The notes beneath the pieces were generated by a model, which was given only the letters and a program-made list of their open reading frames with translations, had not been told where the DNA came from and ran no database searches. From the NCBI RefSeq assembly GCF_900114245.1, contig NZ_FOSK01000001.1, positions 186,001 to 250,000 of the forward strand: a stretch of 64,000 nt of DNA, written 5' to 3'. This document shows positions 45,222-54,200 of this stretch, one piece after another (position 1 is the first letter of the stretch; the number at the start of each line of letters is the position of its first letter). A program made the position numbers and the translations under genes. This DNA comes from Pseudovibrio ascidiaceicola. Its GTDB lineage: Bacteria; Pseudomonadota; Alphaproteobacteria; Rhizobiales; Stappiaceae.

Positions 45222-45763
45222 CCGGTAACCCGGAAATCCGCGTGCTGTTTGATGAAGAAGCAATTGCGGCACGCGTAAAAGCCGTCGCAGAAGCTATCTC
45301 ACAGGACAAGCCTCACAATCTCCTCGTAGTAGCGGTCTTGAAAGGAAGCTTCATTTTTGCAGCTGACCTTGCCCGTGCTTTGCACAGAGCAGGTTCCGTT
45401 CCGGAAATGGAATTTTTACACCTTTCAAGTTATGGAAGTGGAACGGTGTCGTCAGGAGAGGTAAAAGTCCTCCGCGATATCGAAAGCGACGTGACCGGAA
45501 GAGACGTCATCTTGGTCGATGATATTCTCGAATCTGGCCGCACTCTGAAGTTTGCACGCGACATGATCGCCGCACGTGGAGCCAAGTCTGTCCGGATTGC
45601 TGCACTCCTGGACAAACCGAACCACAGAAAAGCCGATGTTAAATCGGATTACACGGGCTTCGATTGTCCGGATAAATTCGTTGTCGGCTACGGTATGGAC
45701 ATGGGGCATGCATGGAGACAGTTGCCATTCATCGGCTACGTGCCGCAGGAAGGTGACGACTAA
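45218..45763 (+). CDS. hpt: Hypoxanthine phosphoribosyltransferase Hpt
   Basis: A 181-residue purine-salvage enzyme that makes IMP (or GMP) from hypoxanthine (guanine) and PRPP. The PRPP-binding motif is DVILVDDILESGRTLKFA (about 91-108); other signatures are LLVVAVLKGSFIFAADLARA and EFLHLSSYGSGT (flexible loop). The ATG overlaps the zinc-ribbon stop (ATGA) and 14 bases separate it from cpdR, so the three form one operon. Confidence 0.95.
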   Translation: MTGNPEIRVLFDEEAIAARVKAVAEAISQDKPHNLLVVAVLKGSFIFAADLARALHRAGSVPEMEFLHLSSYGSGTVSSGEVKVLRDIESDVTGRDVILVDDILESGRTLKFARDMIAARGAKSVRIAALLDKPNHRKADVKSDYTGFDCPDKFVVGYGMDMGHAWRQLPFIGYVPQEGDD

Positions 45764-45777
45764 CTAGGGGGGCTATA

Positions 45778-46173
45778 ATGGCTCACATACTTCTGACGGA
45801 AGACGATGATGCGGTCCGCGCCTTTGTAAAACGTGCATTGGAGCTGGACGGGCACAAAGTGACCGCCGTAGAAGATGGCGCCGAAGCCGCTCTTGTACTG
45901 CTGCAACAGCAGGGCAAGTTTGACCTTCTGCTCTCCGACATCAGAATGCCGGAGATGGACGGTATCGAACTTGCAATGCAAAGTAGCGCTCGCTATCCGG
46001 GCCTGCCAATCCTTTTGATGACCGGTTACGCAGACCAGCGTGAACGCTCTGAAGAAGTCGGCAAATGCGTGAAGGACGTTCTGACAAAACCATTTTCACT
46101 GGTGGAAGTCAGAAAAGCCGTCACCACTGCCTTGGCAGAGGAAGAAGGCTCTCAGCAAACTGCGTTTGCTTAA
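45778..46173 (+). CDS. cpdR: Single-domain response regulator CpdR
   Basis: A 131-residue receiver-only regulator. In Caulobacter and Sinorhizobium, unphosphorylated CpdR directs the ClpXP protease to cell-cycle targets, including the route to CtrA degradation; the CckA-ChpT relay phosphorylates it. The receiver hallmarks are the acidic pocket (TEDDDAV, residues 7-13), the phospho-acceptor D54 in LSDIRMPEMDG, the threonine of LLMTGYADQ and the lysine of LTKPFSLVEV. The string GYADQRERSEE and the C-terminal tail fit CpdR. A strong AGGGGGGCT ribosome site precedes it. The CtrA-type box upstream of the operon would close a feedback loop. Confidence 0.92.
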   Translation: MAHILLTEDDDAVRAFVKRALELDGHKVTAVEDGAEAALVLLQQQGKFDLLLSDIRMPEMDGIELAMQSSARYPGLPILLMTGYADQRERSEEVGKCVKDVLTKPFSLVEVRKAVTTALAEEEGSQQTAFA

Positions 46174-46197
46174 AGCCTTCCCCAATAAAGTTTCAAG

Positions 46198-46236
46198 AAA
46201 CGCGATCCCTCCTCCGAGCGGTCGCGTTTTGTTTTT
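46198..46236 (+). terminator. Intrinsic terminator of the cpdR operon
   Basis: AAACGCGA (46198-46205) and TCGCGTTT (46222-46229) with a T-rich tail. Confidence 0.75.
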
Positions 46237-46288
46237 CAGGCCAAAGCTTTGCCTGGAGCCGATCCCGGTCTGCCGTGAAAGAACGCCT

Positions 46289-46666
46289 ATGCGTCTCCTC
46301 ACAAAGGACGAAACCTTCCCGGCTAGCGCAACACCGTTTCGGGGAGAGCTTATCATTCTGATTGATGTAGGTAGCGGCTCAGCAACCGAGGACCTCTTGA
46401 TCCCGCTAAAACATTCCGGTCGCGCAACAATCGTTGGAGAAGCGTCCGCGGGCTCAACCGGACAGCCCTACTTCGAAGCCCCGCTGCCAAAAACACACCT
46501 CACCATTTCTGCAAAACGTGCTGATTTCCCGGATGGAACAAGGTTCGAAGGAGTGGGTATCCAACCAGATTATCCGGTTATGCCAACGCCAGAAGATATC
46601 CGGCATGGCAACGACCCAGCACTCACACTTGCGCAGCAGCTACTGCGGCAAATGGTGAGCAGTTAA
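46289..46666 (+). pseudogene. Remnant of an S41 family peptidase (C-terminal part)
   Basis: The frame encodes only the end of an S41/C-terminal-processing-type peptidase: PFRGELIILIDVGSGSATED (catalytic serine region), ATIVGEASAGSTGQPYFEAP, DFPDGTRFEGVGIQPDYPV and DIRHGNDPALTLAQQLL. Full-length relatives have several hundred residues before this point; upstream in the same frame (46166-46288) there is only terminator and non-homologous sequence. It therefore looks like a 5'-truncated gene. It overlaps the end of the HxlR gene on the other strand by 27 bases. The short frame may still be translated from ATG 46289. Confidence 0.65.
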
Positions 46667-47065
46667 GCCACCATCAACATCTTCAGGCAGTTCCAGTTTA
46701 CCAGCTGCTGCGAGTTTCTTGCTGTAGATCGAAAACACATCATCTCCATTCTGTGCTGCCCAATGACATAACAGGGCCAAAGGCTCCATGAACTTGAGCC
46801 CCAGATCCGTCAGCGCATACTCGACGCGAGGCGGCACAGTCTCGTAATCCTGCCGATCGACAAGGCCCCATATCTCAAGATTTTTGAGGGTTTGCCGCAA
46901 CATCTTCTTGGAAATGCCCTCCAGTGAACGCTGTAGATCACCCGGACGGCGCGGACCTTCGGATAGGATGATGATCAGCGCAGGCACCCATTTGTCAGAC
47001 AGCATCTCCAGCAACTGACGGCTTGGGCAATCCAGAGTGTATTTCTCATGGCTGATCTGTTTCAT
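46640..47065 (-). CDS. HxlR family transcriptional regulator
   Basis: A 141-residue winged-helix (DUF24/HxlR) regulator; members often sense oxidants or electrophiles through a cysteine. The family start is CPSRQLLEMLSDKWVPALII with a conserved Cys near residue 13, then the recognition region RRPGDLQRSLEGISKKMLRQ and the wing VPPRVEYALTDLG. ATG 47065 was preferred to a TTG at 47071. It is divergent from the DUF1330 gene across a 103-base promoter region with a palindrome, so that gene is its likely target. Confidence 0.9.
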   Translation of the reverse strand: MKQISHEKYTLDCPSRQLLEMLSDKWVPALIIILSEGPRRPGDLQRSLEGISKKMLRQTLKNLEIWGLVDRQDYETVPPRVEYALTDLGLKFMEPLALLCHWAAQNGDDVFSIYSKKLAAAGKLELPEDVDGGLTAHHLPQ

Positions 47066-47075
47066 ATCCAAATTT

Positions 47076-47095
47076 CTTTCATGGTTACCTGAAAG
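47076..47095. promoter_or_regulatory. Inverted repeat in the hxlR-DUF1330 promoter region
   Basis: CTTTCA (47076-47081), TGGTTACC, TGAAAG (47090-47095), with an inner palindrome GGTTACC. It is the likely operator for the HxlR regulator. Confidence 0.5.
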
Positions 47096-47168
47096 TGCCC
47101 GATTGAGTTCATCCGCGCCAGACCTAGATTGAGCTCAACAGGCAAATCAAGCAGGAAAGGGAAAGACC

Positions 47169-47468
47169 ATGCCAGCCTATATGATTTCATGGGTTCGTGT
47201 TGAGGACACCGAAGTTCATTCAAAAGACTATCTACCAAACGCCCACGCCATTCTCACGCGCCACGGCGGTAAAGCACTCTCTATCGTCGACAATCTGGAA
47301 GCTACCGAAGGCAATCTCCCCGATGGTCGCTTCATCCTCATGGAGTTTCCAACAAAAGCACACGCTGAAGGCTTTTATAATGACGAAGAGTATCAGCCGC
47401 TGAAAGCTCTACGCCACACAATCTCAAACAGCGATATGGCGATTTTTGATGAAGGTTTGATAGCCTAA
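47169..47468 (+). CDS. DUF1330 family protein
   Basis: A 99-residue dimeric alpha/beta-barrel (ferredoxin-like) protein of the DUF1330 family. The hallmark pattern is present: MPAYMISWVRVEDTEVHSKD, a glycine-rich turn (RHGGKALSI), GRFILMEFPTKAHAEGFYND and EEYQPLKALRHTISNSDMAI. The reaction is unknown for the family. AGGAAAGGG lies just before ATG 47169. Probably controlled by the divergent HxlR regulator. Confidence 0.88.
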   Translation: MPAYMISWVRVEDTEVHSKDYLPNAHAILTRHGGKALSIVDNLEATEGNLPDGRFILMEFPTKAHAEGFYNDEEYQPLKALRHTISNSDMAIFDEGLIA

Positions 47469-47537
47469 AACCCGCCGCTCATACCAAGCATCCACGCAGG
47501 CAGCTGCTCCATTCCCCAATATGCTGCCTGCAGCCTT

Positions 47538-48167
47538 TTAATCAGTGGCCTTGTCAGAGGAGCGTTTCTCATAAAATTCCAGCGTATGCAGGCTCATATC
47601 CGCATACTCAAAAAGCATGTTGCGAGAGAACCCGCGCCGGATCAGGACATAAAGCCCCTCAAGGATCATCACATAGAAGATCAAAAGCTTTTCAATGTCA
47701 TCAGGGTCTCGCAACTCGCTCTTCAGATCCATGAACTTCAAGCGAAAGTGCTTCACACCCTCCTGATAGTACATCGCAAACTTTGCCAGCAGCTCCTCAT
47801 CAAACAACGCCATATTATCGAGCACACAGAACTTATCGCCGTGCTTGCTTTCACGATGACCAACACAGATATCGATGAACTCATAGAGCACCGCTTCAAT
47901 GGCAGAATGCAGGTTGGAATGCAGTGAAATCGTGCTTTTCAGCTCAGCAAATATGCTGTTGAGCCACCACAGCATAACCGCTGCACAAAACTCATGCTTG
48001 GTCGTAAAGTGTTGTTCCACATAGGTCCGGTGTGGTCCACATGCCTCATAAAAATCTTCCATGGAGCAAGCATCCAGCCCCTTCAGCACAAACACCCTGA
48101 TGCAGTCATCCATCACTTCTTCAATGATGTGCGCCAGAGCTTCGGGTTTGTTTTGATCTGTGCTCAT
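47538..48167 (-). CDS. TetR-like transcriptional regulator
   Basis: A 209-residue protein with a diverged TetR DNA-binding domain (about 12-58): MDDCIRVFVLKGLDACSMED, then YEACGPHRTYVEQHFTTKHE. The helix-turn-helix is recognisable, but the turn carries GPHRTYVEQHF where most have GVSRGTLYHHF. The remaining 150 residues form the helical ligand domain. ATG 48167 (with AGGAAAG nearby) was preferred to 48224. No obvious target is adjacent except the DUF1330 gene across its stop end. Confidence 0.78.
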   Translation of the reverse strand: MSTDQNKPEALAHIIEEVMDDCIRVFVLKGLDACSMEDFYEACGPHRTYVEQHFTTKHEFCAAVMLWWLNSIFAELKSTISLHSNLHSAIEAVLYEFIDICVGHRESKHGDKFCVLDNMALFDEELLAKFAMYYQEGVKHFRLKFMDLKSELRDPDDIEKLLIFYVMILEGLYVLIRRGFSRNMLFEYADMSLHTLEFYEKRSSDKATD

Positions 48168-48298
48168 AGAGGAAAGTATAAGAGCTAAAGCAGACGTCAC
48201 AATGAAGGAGCCACCAAATGGCAAAGAAAACCGGAAGGACCTGCATCGCGGTCAATCTAGTTTTCTAAGCATTCATTAAAGCATCCTGAAACCGCTGA

Positions 48299-50944
48299 TC
48301 AGTACCGCTTCATCAGTCGCTCCAGATACTCCAACTCAAGCTGTGGGCGGTCTGGATCGGAAAGTCGGCGACGCAGCTCTTCAAGAATACGCCGCGCACG
48401 CTGAACCTCAATTTCATCTGGTACTTTCACCTGACTGCCAAACTCCGGCCCCTCAACGCGGCGCATACGGCCAAGCGGATCCTCGTTAAGCGGAGAATTG
48501 GTTGCCTGCCCTCGCCCACCAGCCTGTCCAGCAAGCTGTTCTGCAAGCTGCTGAGCGCCTTTGCGCAGGGATTCCAGAGCCTGGCTCTGCTCAGAAACGG
48601 CCTCATCAGCCTGTTGTGCACCAAGCGCATCACCAGCATCCTCCATGGAGTTACCAGCACTATCCAGATCCTTGCTCGGCTTAGCACCGTTGTTTGCCAT
48701 GCTGTCGAGCAGCTTCTGCAGGTCATCAGAGAGATTGCGCTGCTGCTGCTGCAACTCGCGGAAGGCTTGCTGCGCCTCCTCGTTGGTCATCTCGCCGCCT
48801 TGACCACGCTTATTCTGCTGATCATTGCGCTGAGCAGGCCGACGCTGCTGGCTGTCTGGATCAAACTTGTGCGTTTCATCCATCAGATTACGCTGCTTCT
48901 GGATCATCTCGCCAAGATCTTCCAGAGCCTGCAACATCTCTTGCTGCTGCTGACTTGGCGCTTGCTGTTGTTGCTGCGCGTTCTGCATGTTCTCCAACAT
49001 CTGCTGCATCTGCGCCAACAACTCACGGGCCGCTTCCAAAGAGCCGGTTTTCGCCAGCTCTTCCATGCGGCGAAGCATGTCATCCAGATCGCGAGGTGTG
49101 ATCTGCTGGGAGTTCTCATCCATCGGCATCTGGCCAAGCTGCTGAGGGTTCTCGCGCATCTGCTGGGCCATGGATTTGAGATAATCATCCAGCGCCTTGC
49201 GCAGATCACTCATCAGCTCAGCAATCTCCTGCTCTGATGCGCCCTGCTCCAACGCTCGCCGCAAAGCCTCCTGTGCCTCACGTAAAGCTCGCTCAGCGGC
49301 AGATAAGCCACCATCCTCAATCGTCAGCGCCACATTCCAAAGCACATCCAGCATGTCTGTCAGCTGCTCATCCGTTTCGGCGGCAACCAGCTCGGCATAA
49401 GCAAACCGCAAAGGCAGATAAGACCCTGCATCATCGATAAAACGCTCTGGCGCAATCATCAGCATATCCAGCGCATCCACCACCTGCGGGTAGCTCTCAA
49501 CGTTCATTGCCAGATTACGGCGCTGCTCAACAACAGCACGCGCCAACGGTTTATTAAAGCGGCGCTCCGGCAGCTTGATATAGACGGGCTGCGAGCGTCC
49601 CTCTTGCCCAGCTTCATCACGAGCAACAAGTACAAGAGCCACCTCGGAACCTGCCCATGGATGGGCAGTCAGATCTTGAAAGGTCTGCCCGACAGCCATT
49701 TTGGCATCCTTGGGCGGCAAGCTCAGATTAAACCGCGGCGCCTCCACCAAAGATCGGCCCACCTTATCCGCATCCCCGCGCTGAACCTGCTCCATAATGG
49801 CTTCGGCAGAAACCACGCGGTAATCATCCTGCACCAGATAAGTCAGTTTGAGACTGCCGGAAAGCTGCTCTTCCGGATCATCAAACAAACGAATGCGCGG
49901 CGGCAAGTCTGGCCGTATCGCAATCTTCCAGGAATATTTCGGAGAGTCATTTTGAAGGATCTGCAAGCGCCCGCTTGAGTTCAACGGAAAACGCCATTCG
50001 GTGGTTTTCAGCTCATCAGAGCTTTCACCAGCACCCGGTTGAACACGTTCCGGTTCCAAAACCTCTTGTCCGCGGCGCGAAAAATAAACAACGGAGAACT
50101 CACCCGTGCCCTGCGCCCGCACCAACACCTCACTGCCACTGGCAATGGAAAGCGCATCTCTGGAATCCCGCAGTTGATTGGCATCTCCGCTCAGGAAAAC
50201 AGGCGCCTCACCCGTATAAGCAGGCGGCGTCACCCACGCATCAATGCGAGCAGGTAAAACACTTCCCACACCCTGAGACTGGAACGGTGCCAAAAGGCTA
50301 GACCACCGGTTCGCATCCGAAACGGAATATCCAACCACCAGCAACATAACCGCGAAAACACGCAGAGCATAAGGGTCTTTGGCAAAGCCGCGTGGATTAA
50401 CACCCCCAACGCGCAGATTCTTGAGCCGTTCTCGCAACCGCTTTTGGTGCGCAGACCATAAGGCAAGTGCCTCTTCGTCATCCATCCCGGTCGCCTGCTC
50501 ATCCTTGTAGGAGAGCAAAGGTCGGTGCGGCAGATCACTGGCAAGCTCAACTTTGCGCAGCCCCTCCGCTTCATCGGGAAGTTTTAGACGTAAAAGCGGG
50601 TAACAACTCCAAATGAAAACAGCGAGAAACAGGATAGAACCAACGGCAGAGCCATAAAACCCAAGCAGCTGCCACAACCCTAAAAAGCTAACAGCAACAT
50701 ACAGGCACGCCACAATAAGCGGCACCTGAATGGCGGGCCAAAATCGCTCCCAAAACAAATAAAGCTGCGCTTTAAAAGCCAGCCTTTTCAATCGGTAGGA
50801 TAATCTTTGAGAAAACAGGGACTGCCACAGGCCGAATAGCCCGGACCCTTCGCCATAACGCTTCTTATGCTCTCGCAATTCACTTGCGGAAGCTATGGCA
50901 TTCTTTAGGTTTTTATTGCCGCCATTCTCATTCTGATGGGTCAC
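48299..50944 (-). CDS. DUF4175 / TIGR02302 family large membrane protein
   Basis: An 881-residue protein of the DUF4175 (TIGR02302) family, restricted largely to alphaproteobacteria. Two hydrophobic segments near residues 70-118 and one near 195-213 anchor it. A periplasmic beta-rich region follows (PPAYTGEAPVFLSGDANQL, YSWKIAIRPDLPPRIRLFDD). The last 330 residues are Gln/Glu/Asp-rich coiled coil (MLENMQNAQQQQQAP, LQQQQRNLSDDLQKLLDSM), then a conserved end (DRPQLELEYLERLMKRY). Function unknown; the build suggests an envelope-spanning or structural role. Its position next to lysA is conserved. Confidence 0.9.
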   Translation of the reverse strand: MTHQNENGGNKNLKNAIASASELREHKKRYGEGSGLFGLWQSLFSQRLSYRLKRLAFKAQLYLFWERFWPAIQVPLIVACLYVAVSFLGLWQLLGFYGSAVGSILFLAVFIWSCYPLLRLKLPDEAEGLRKVELASDLPHRPLLSYKDEQATGMDDEEALALWSAHQKRLRERLKNLRVGGVNPRGFAKDPYALRVFAVMLLVVGYSVSDANRWSSLLAPFQSQGVGSVLPARIDAWVTPPAYTGEAPVFLSGDANQLRDSRDALSIASGSEVLVRAQGTGEFSVVYFSRRGQEVLEPERVQPGAGESSDELKTTEWRFPLNSSGRLQILQNDSPKYSWKIAIRPDLPPRIRLFDDPEEQLSGSLKLTYLVQDDYRVVSAEAIMEQVQRGDADKVGRSLVEAPRFNLSLPPKDAKMAVGQTFQDLTAHPWAGSEVALVLVARDEAGQEGRSQPVYIKLPERRFNKPLARAVVEQRRNLAMNVESYPQVVDALDMLMIAPERFIDDAGSYLPLRFAYAELVAAETDEQLTDMLDVLWNVALTIEDGGLSAAERALREAQEALRRALEQGASEQEIAELMSDLRKALDDYLKSMAQQMRENPQQLGQMPMDENSQQITPRDLDDMLRRMEELAKTGSLEAARELLAQMQQMLENMQNAQQQQQAPSQQQQEMLQALEDLGEMIQKQRNLMDETHKFDPDSQQRRPAQRNDQQNKRGQGGEMTNEEAQQAFRELQQQQRNLSDDLQKLLDSMANNGAKPSKDLDSAGNSMEDAGDALGAQQADEAVSEQSQALESLRKGAQQLAEQLAGQAGGRGQATNSPLNEDPLGRMRRVEGPEFGSQVKVPDEIEVQRARRILEELRRRLSDPDRPQLELEYLERLMKRY

Positions 50945-51040
50945 AAAGGCCTCGCTAATCGCCGCCTGCTTTTTCTTTTGAGCATACGGCGATTAACGTA
51001 GATCAGCAATCTGGCAAACCTAAGGGGCTTTCAAACAGAG

Positions 51041-52312
51041 TTAAGCCTTTTCAACCCAGTTCGGCACAACGTCTTGATTTAGTAACTCATCGTAACTCGG
51101 ACGCTGACGGATGATCGCAAACTTGTCGCCATCAACCAAAACTTCAGGCACCAGAAGACGCGTGTTGTACGTGCCGGATTGGGTCGCACCATAAGCACCA
51201 GCAGAGTAAACGGCCAGCAGGTCGCCTTCCTCAAACTTCGGCATTTCACGGTCGCGAGCCAGATAATCACCAGTCTCACAAACAGGGCCAACAATGTCTG
51301 CCATCATCTGCTCACCGTTCTGGCGTTCTTCACTTATTGCACCAATATCATGGTGCGCTTCGTAAAGGGTTGGGCGGATCAGATCGTTCATCGCAGCATC
51401 CACGATGACGAAGTTCTTTGCTTCACCTTCTTTACGGTAAATCGTTTCGGTAACGAGAATACCCGCATTACCAGCAATCAAGCGGCCCGGTTCGGTAATC
51501 AGCGTCACGCCAAGGCGCTCGATGTGTTTACGAACAACCTTCGCATACTCAGTAGGCAGAGGCGCTTCAATTCCGCTTCCGTAAGGAATGCCAAGGCCGC
51601 CACCCACATCAAGGTGGTCAATCTCAATGCCATCTTCCTTCAGCATGCCAATCAGTACACCAAGGCGTTCCAAAGCATCATCAAAAGGCCCAAGCTCAGT
51701 AATCTGAGAGCCGATATGCATGTCCATACCGGTCACTTTCAGGCCCGGCAGCTGCGCAGCTTCGTTGTAAACTGCGCGTGCACGGTCCCAGGCAATACCA
51801 AACTTGTTCGCAGCCAAGCCGGTAGAGATCTTAGCGTGGGTCTTTGCATCCACATCTGGGTTGATGCGCAGAGAAATCGGCGCAGTCTTGCCCATCTCGG
51901 AAGCAACAGCAGAAAGTCGCTTCAGCTCAGGCTCAGATTCCACATTGAAGCACAGGATGCCGGCATTCAGCGCAAAACGCATTTCCTGACGGGTCTTGCC
52001 AACTCCGGAAAACACAATCTTGTTTGCAGGAATGCCCGCTTTCAGCGCACGACGCAGTTCCCCTTCAGAAACAACGTCCGCACCAGCGCCAAGTTTTGCC
52101 AGCACCGTCAGAATGGCGATGTTGGAGTTCGCCTTCATTGCATAACAGGTCAGATGATCTATTCCATCAAACGCACCATCAAAAACCTTGAAGTGACGTT
52201 CAAATGTTGCGCGGGAATAGCAGTAAAATGGGGTTCCAACTTCCGCTGCAATTTCAGTCAGCGCAACGTCTTCAGCGTGAAGCACGCCATCCTTGAACTC
52301 AAAGTAATGCAA
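51041..52312 (-). CDS. lysA: Diaminopimelate decarboxylase LysA
   Basis: A 423-residue PLP enzyme (fold type III) that converts meso-diaminopimelate to lysine. The PLP lysine is in CYAMKANSNIAIL (about 57), the glycine-rich phosphate site is LDVGGGLGIPYG, and EPGRLIAGNAG and GPVCETGDYLARDRE complete the active site at the dimer face. The start is ATG 52312. It lies between the lptM-like gene and the DUF4175 gene in a minus-strand string argH-lptM-lysA. Confidence 0.97.
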   Translation of the reverse strand: MHYFEFKDGVLHAEDVALTEIAAEVGTPFYCYSRATFERHFKVFDGAFDGIDHLTCYAMKANSNIAILTVLAKLGAGADVVSEGELRRALKAGIPANKIVFSGVGKTRQEMRFALNAGILCFNVESEPELKRLSAVASEMGKTAPISLRINPDVDAKTHAKISTGLAANKFGIAWDRARAVYNEAAQLPGLKVTGMDMHIGSQITELGPFDDALERLGVLIGMLKEDGIEIDHLDVGGGLGIPYGSGIEAPLPTEYAKVVRKHIERLGVTLITEPGRLIAGNAGILVTETIYRKEGEAKNFVIVDAAMNDLIRPTLYEAHHDIGAISEERQNGEQMMADIVGPVCETGDYLARDREMPKFEEGDLLAVYSAGAYGATQSGTYNTRLLVPEVLVDGDKFAIIRQRPSYDELLNQDVVPNWVEKA

Positions 52313-52361
52313 TGTAGGTCCTCTGCACTGGCCCTGCCCCGAAAGGGTTTAGCGAACCAGT

Positions 52362-52631
52362 CTAAAAATTGAAGTCGGGATCATCCTCATCTGCACCAAT
52401 CAACGGATCCAGAAACAGACTTTCGTCCTTGTCTCCAGGAATCTCAGGTGCAGGAGCATCATTCAGGGGTGGCGGTGCACCATCTGCAGTCGCCCGAGCT
52501 TGGCTTGGCGTTTCCAAACTGCCTTTACGCCCACAAGCGGAAACACTCAGACCGAGTGCAACAATTGTGAGGCCAATCAAAAGCTTGGAACTACGGCTTT
52601 TTGTAATGTCTTTCATGCCTTGCGAGCTCAT
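52362..52631 (-). CDS. Small lipoprotein, LptM/YifL-like
   Basis: An 89-residue protein with a lipobox LSVSAC-GRKGSLE: after lipidation and cleavage the mature protein starts CGRKG, close to the CGxKGPL start of LptM (YifL), which helps LptD mature in the outer membrane. The rest is Pro/Ala/Asp-rich and disordered. The start is ATG 52631 (alternative 52616). In many proteobacteria this gene sits immediately before lysA, as here. Confidence 0.8.
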   Translation of the reverse strand: MSSQGMKDITKSRSSKLLIGLTIVALGLSVSACGRKGSLETPSQARATADGAPPPLNDAPAPEIPGDKDESLFLDPLIGADEDDPDFNF

Positions 52632-52770
52632 GTTTTCTCTGCTCCAATCTGGATGATCTTACCAAACCAGAAATTCGACCTAAGGACTGACTCGGGCGAA
52701 CCAGAGCCTACTCTCAGTTTTATTTCTGCACCGTAACAACGATGACTGCAAGATCATCCGAAGAACAGAC

Positions 52771-54171
52771 TTACTTTTCCGTCTTCTGCTCACGCTCAAG
52801 CTGCTTCAGCCAACGGCGGGATTGCTTGCGCACATTCACCGGGCTGGTGCCGCCGTAAGAGACACGGCTACGAACAGATTTATCAACGGAAAGAACGCTG
52901 TAGACATCGTCAGTGATCTTCGGCTCAACGCTCTGCATCTCTTCCAATGTCAGGCGATGCAGGTCCACGCCCTTATCGACAGCCATCTTAACAAGTGCAC
53001 CAGTCACATGGTGAGCGTCACGGAATGGCATGCCAACCACACGCACGCACCAGTCAGCCAGATCAGTCGCGGTGGAGTAGCCAGAACCCGCCGCTTTCTT
53101 CAGCGTTTTCACATTCGGCTCAAGGTCACGCATCATGCCGGTCATGGCTGCCAGAGCTAGAGACAGGTTTGGCAAAGCGTCAAACGCCTGCTCTTTATCT
53201 TCCTGCATGTCCTTGGAGTAGGTCAGCGGCAGACCCTTCATCATCACGAGAAGAGAATTCAGCGCGCCATAGATACGGCCAGTTTTCGCGCGGATCAGCT
53301 CAGCTGCATCCGGGTTCTTCTTCTGTGGCATGATGGAAGAACCAGTCGAGAACTTGTCGGAAAGCTTGATGAAACCAAACTGAGCTGAGCACCAGATCAC
53401 GATCTCTTCTGCCAGACGGGACAGGTGCATCGCACAGATGGAGGCATCCGCCAGCGCTTCAATCGCAAAGTCGCGGTCAGAAACACCATCCAGAGAGTTC
53501 GCTGTTGGGCGATCAAAACCCAGAGAAGCCGCTGTCATCTCACGATCGATCGGGAAGGATGTACCAGCCAGCGCCGCACAGCCCAGTGGGCTCTCATTCA
53601 TACGCGCACGCGCATCTTGCAGGCGGGAGCGGTCACGAGAGAACATTTCAACGTAAGCCATCAGGTGATGGCCGAATGTCACCGGCTGCGCAGACTGCAA
53701 GTGTGTAAAGCCCGGCATCACAACAGCAGCGTGCTCTTCAGCCTTTTCAGCAAGAGCCTGCATCAGGTCTGTCACCTGTGCCTCAAGATCGTCCAAAGAG
53801 TCGCGTACCCAAAGACGGAAATCTGTGGCAACTTGGTCGTTACGTGAACGAGCTGTATGAAGACGGCCAGCGGTCGGTCCAATCAGTTCTGCCAAACGCG
53901 CTTCGATATTCATATGAATGTCTTCAAGCGCGCGCGAGAAGGTAAAGGTACCTTCCTCGATCTCTGACAGAATTGTGTCTAGACCCTGAGCTATCTTTTC
54001 GGCATCTTCTGCGCTAACGATGCCCTGTGCAGCCAACATGCTAACATGAGCCTTGGATCCGGCTATGTCTTGTCGGTAGAGCTTACGATCAAAATCGATG
54101 GAAGCATTGATCTCTTCCATGATTGCATCTGGCCCTTCCGCAAAACGGCCCCCCCACATGCGGTTGCTCAT
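52771..54171 (-). CDS. argH: Argininosuccinate lyase ArgH
   Basis: A 466-residue enzyme of the fumarase/aspartase superfamily that splits argininosuccinate into arginine and fumarate, the last step of arginine synthesis. Signatures: [11 protein letters not shown] at the start, [38 protein letters not shown] and the mobile catalytic loop [21 protein letters not shown] 54171 ([10 protein letters not shown]) was chosen over 54183. It is divergent from tlpA, whose ATG lies only 29 bases away, so the promoters overlap. Confidence 0.97.
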   Translation of the reverse strand: MSNRMWGGRFAEGPDAIMEEINASIDFDRKLYRQDIAGSKAHVSMLAAQGIVSAEDAEKIAQGLDTILSEIEEGTFTFSRALEDIHMNIEARLAELIGPTAGRLHTARSRNDQVATDFRLWVRDSLDDLEAQVTDLMQALAEKAEEHAAVVMPGFTHLQSAQPVTFGHHLMAYVEMFSRDRSRLQDARARMNESPLGCAALAGTSFPIDREMTAASLGFDRPTANSLDGVSDRDFAIEALADASICAMHLSRLAEEIVIWCSAQFGFIKLSDKFSTGSSIMPQKKNPDAAELIRAKTGRIYGALNSLLVMMKGLPLTYSKDMQEDKEQAFDALPNLSLALAAMTGMMRDLEPNVKTLKKAAGSGYSTATDLADWCVRVVGMPFRDAHHVTGALVKMAVDKGVDLHRLTLEEMQSVEPKITDDVYSVLSVDKSVRSRVSYGGTSPVNVRKQSRRWLKQLEREQKTEK

Positions 54172-54200
54172 GTCTAGCCTCATTATGATTTGGGTTTAAT

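Noticed and set aside
51179-52372. 397-codon open frame antisense to lysA
   Set aside because: Same reason: complete overlap with a certain gene on the other strand.
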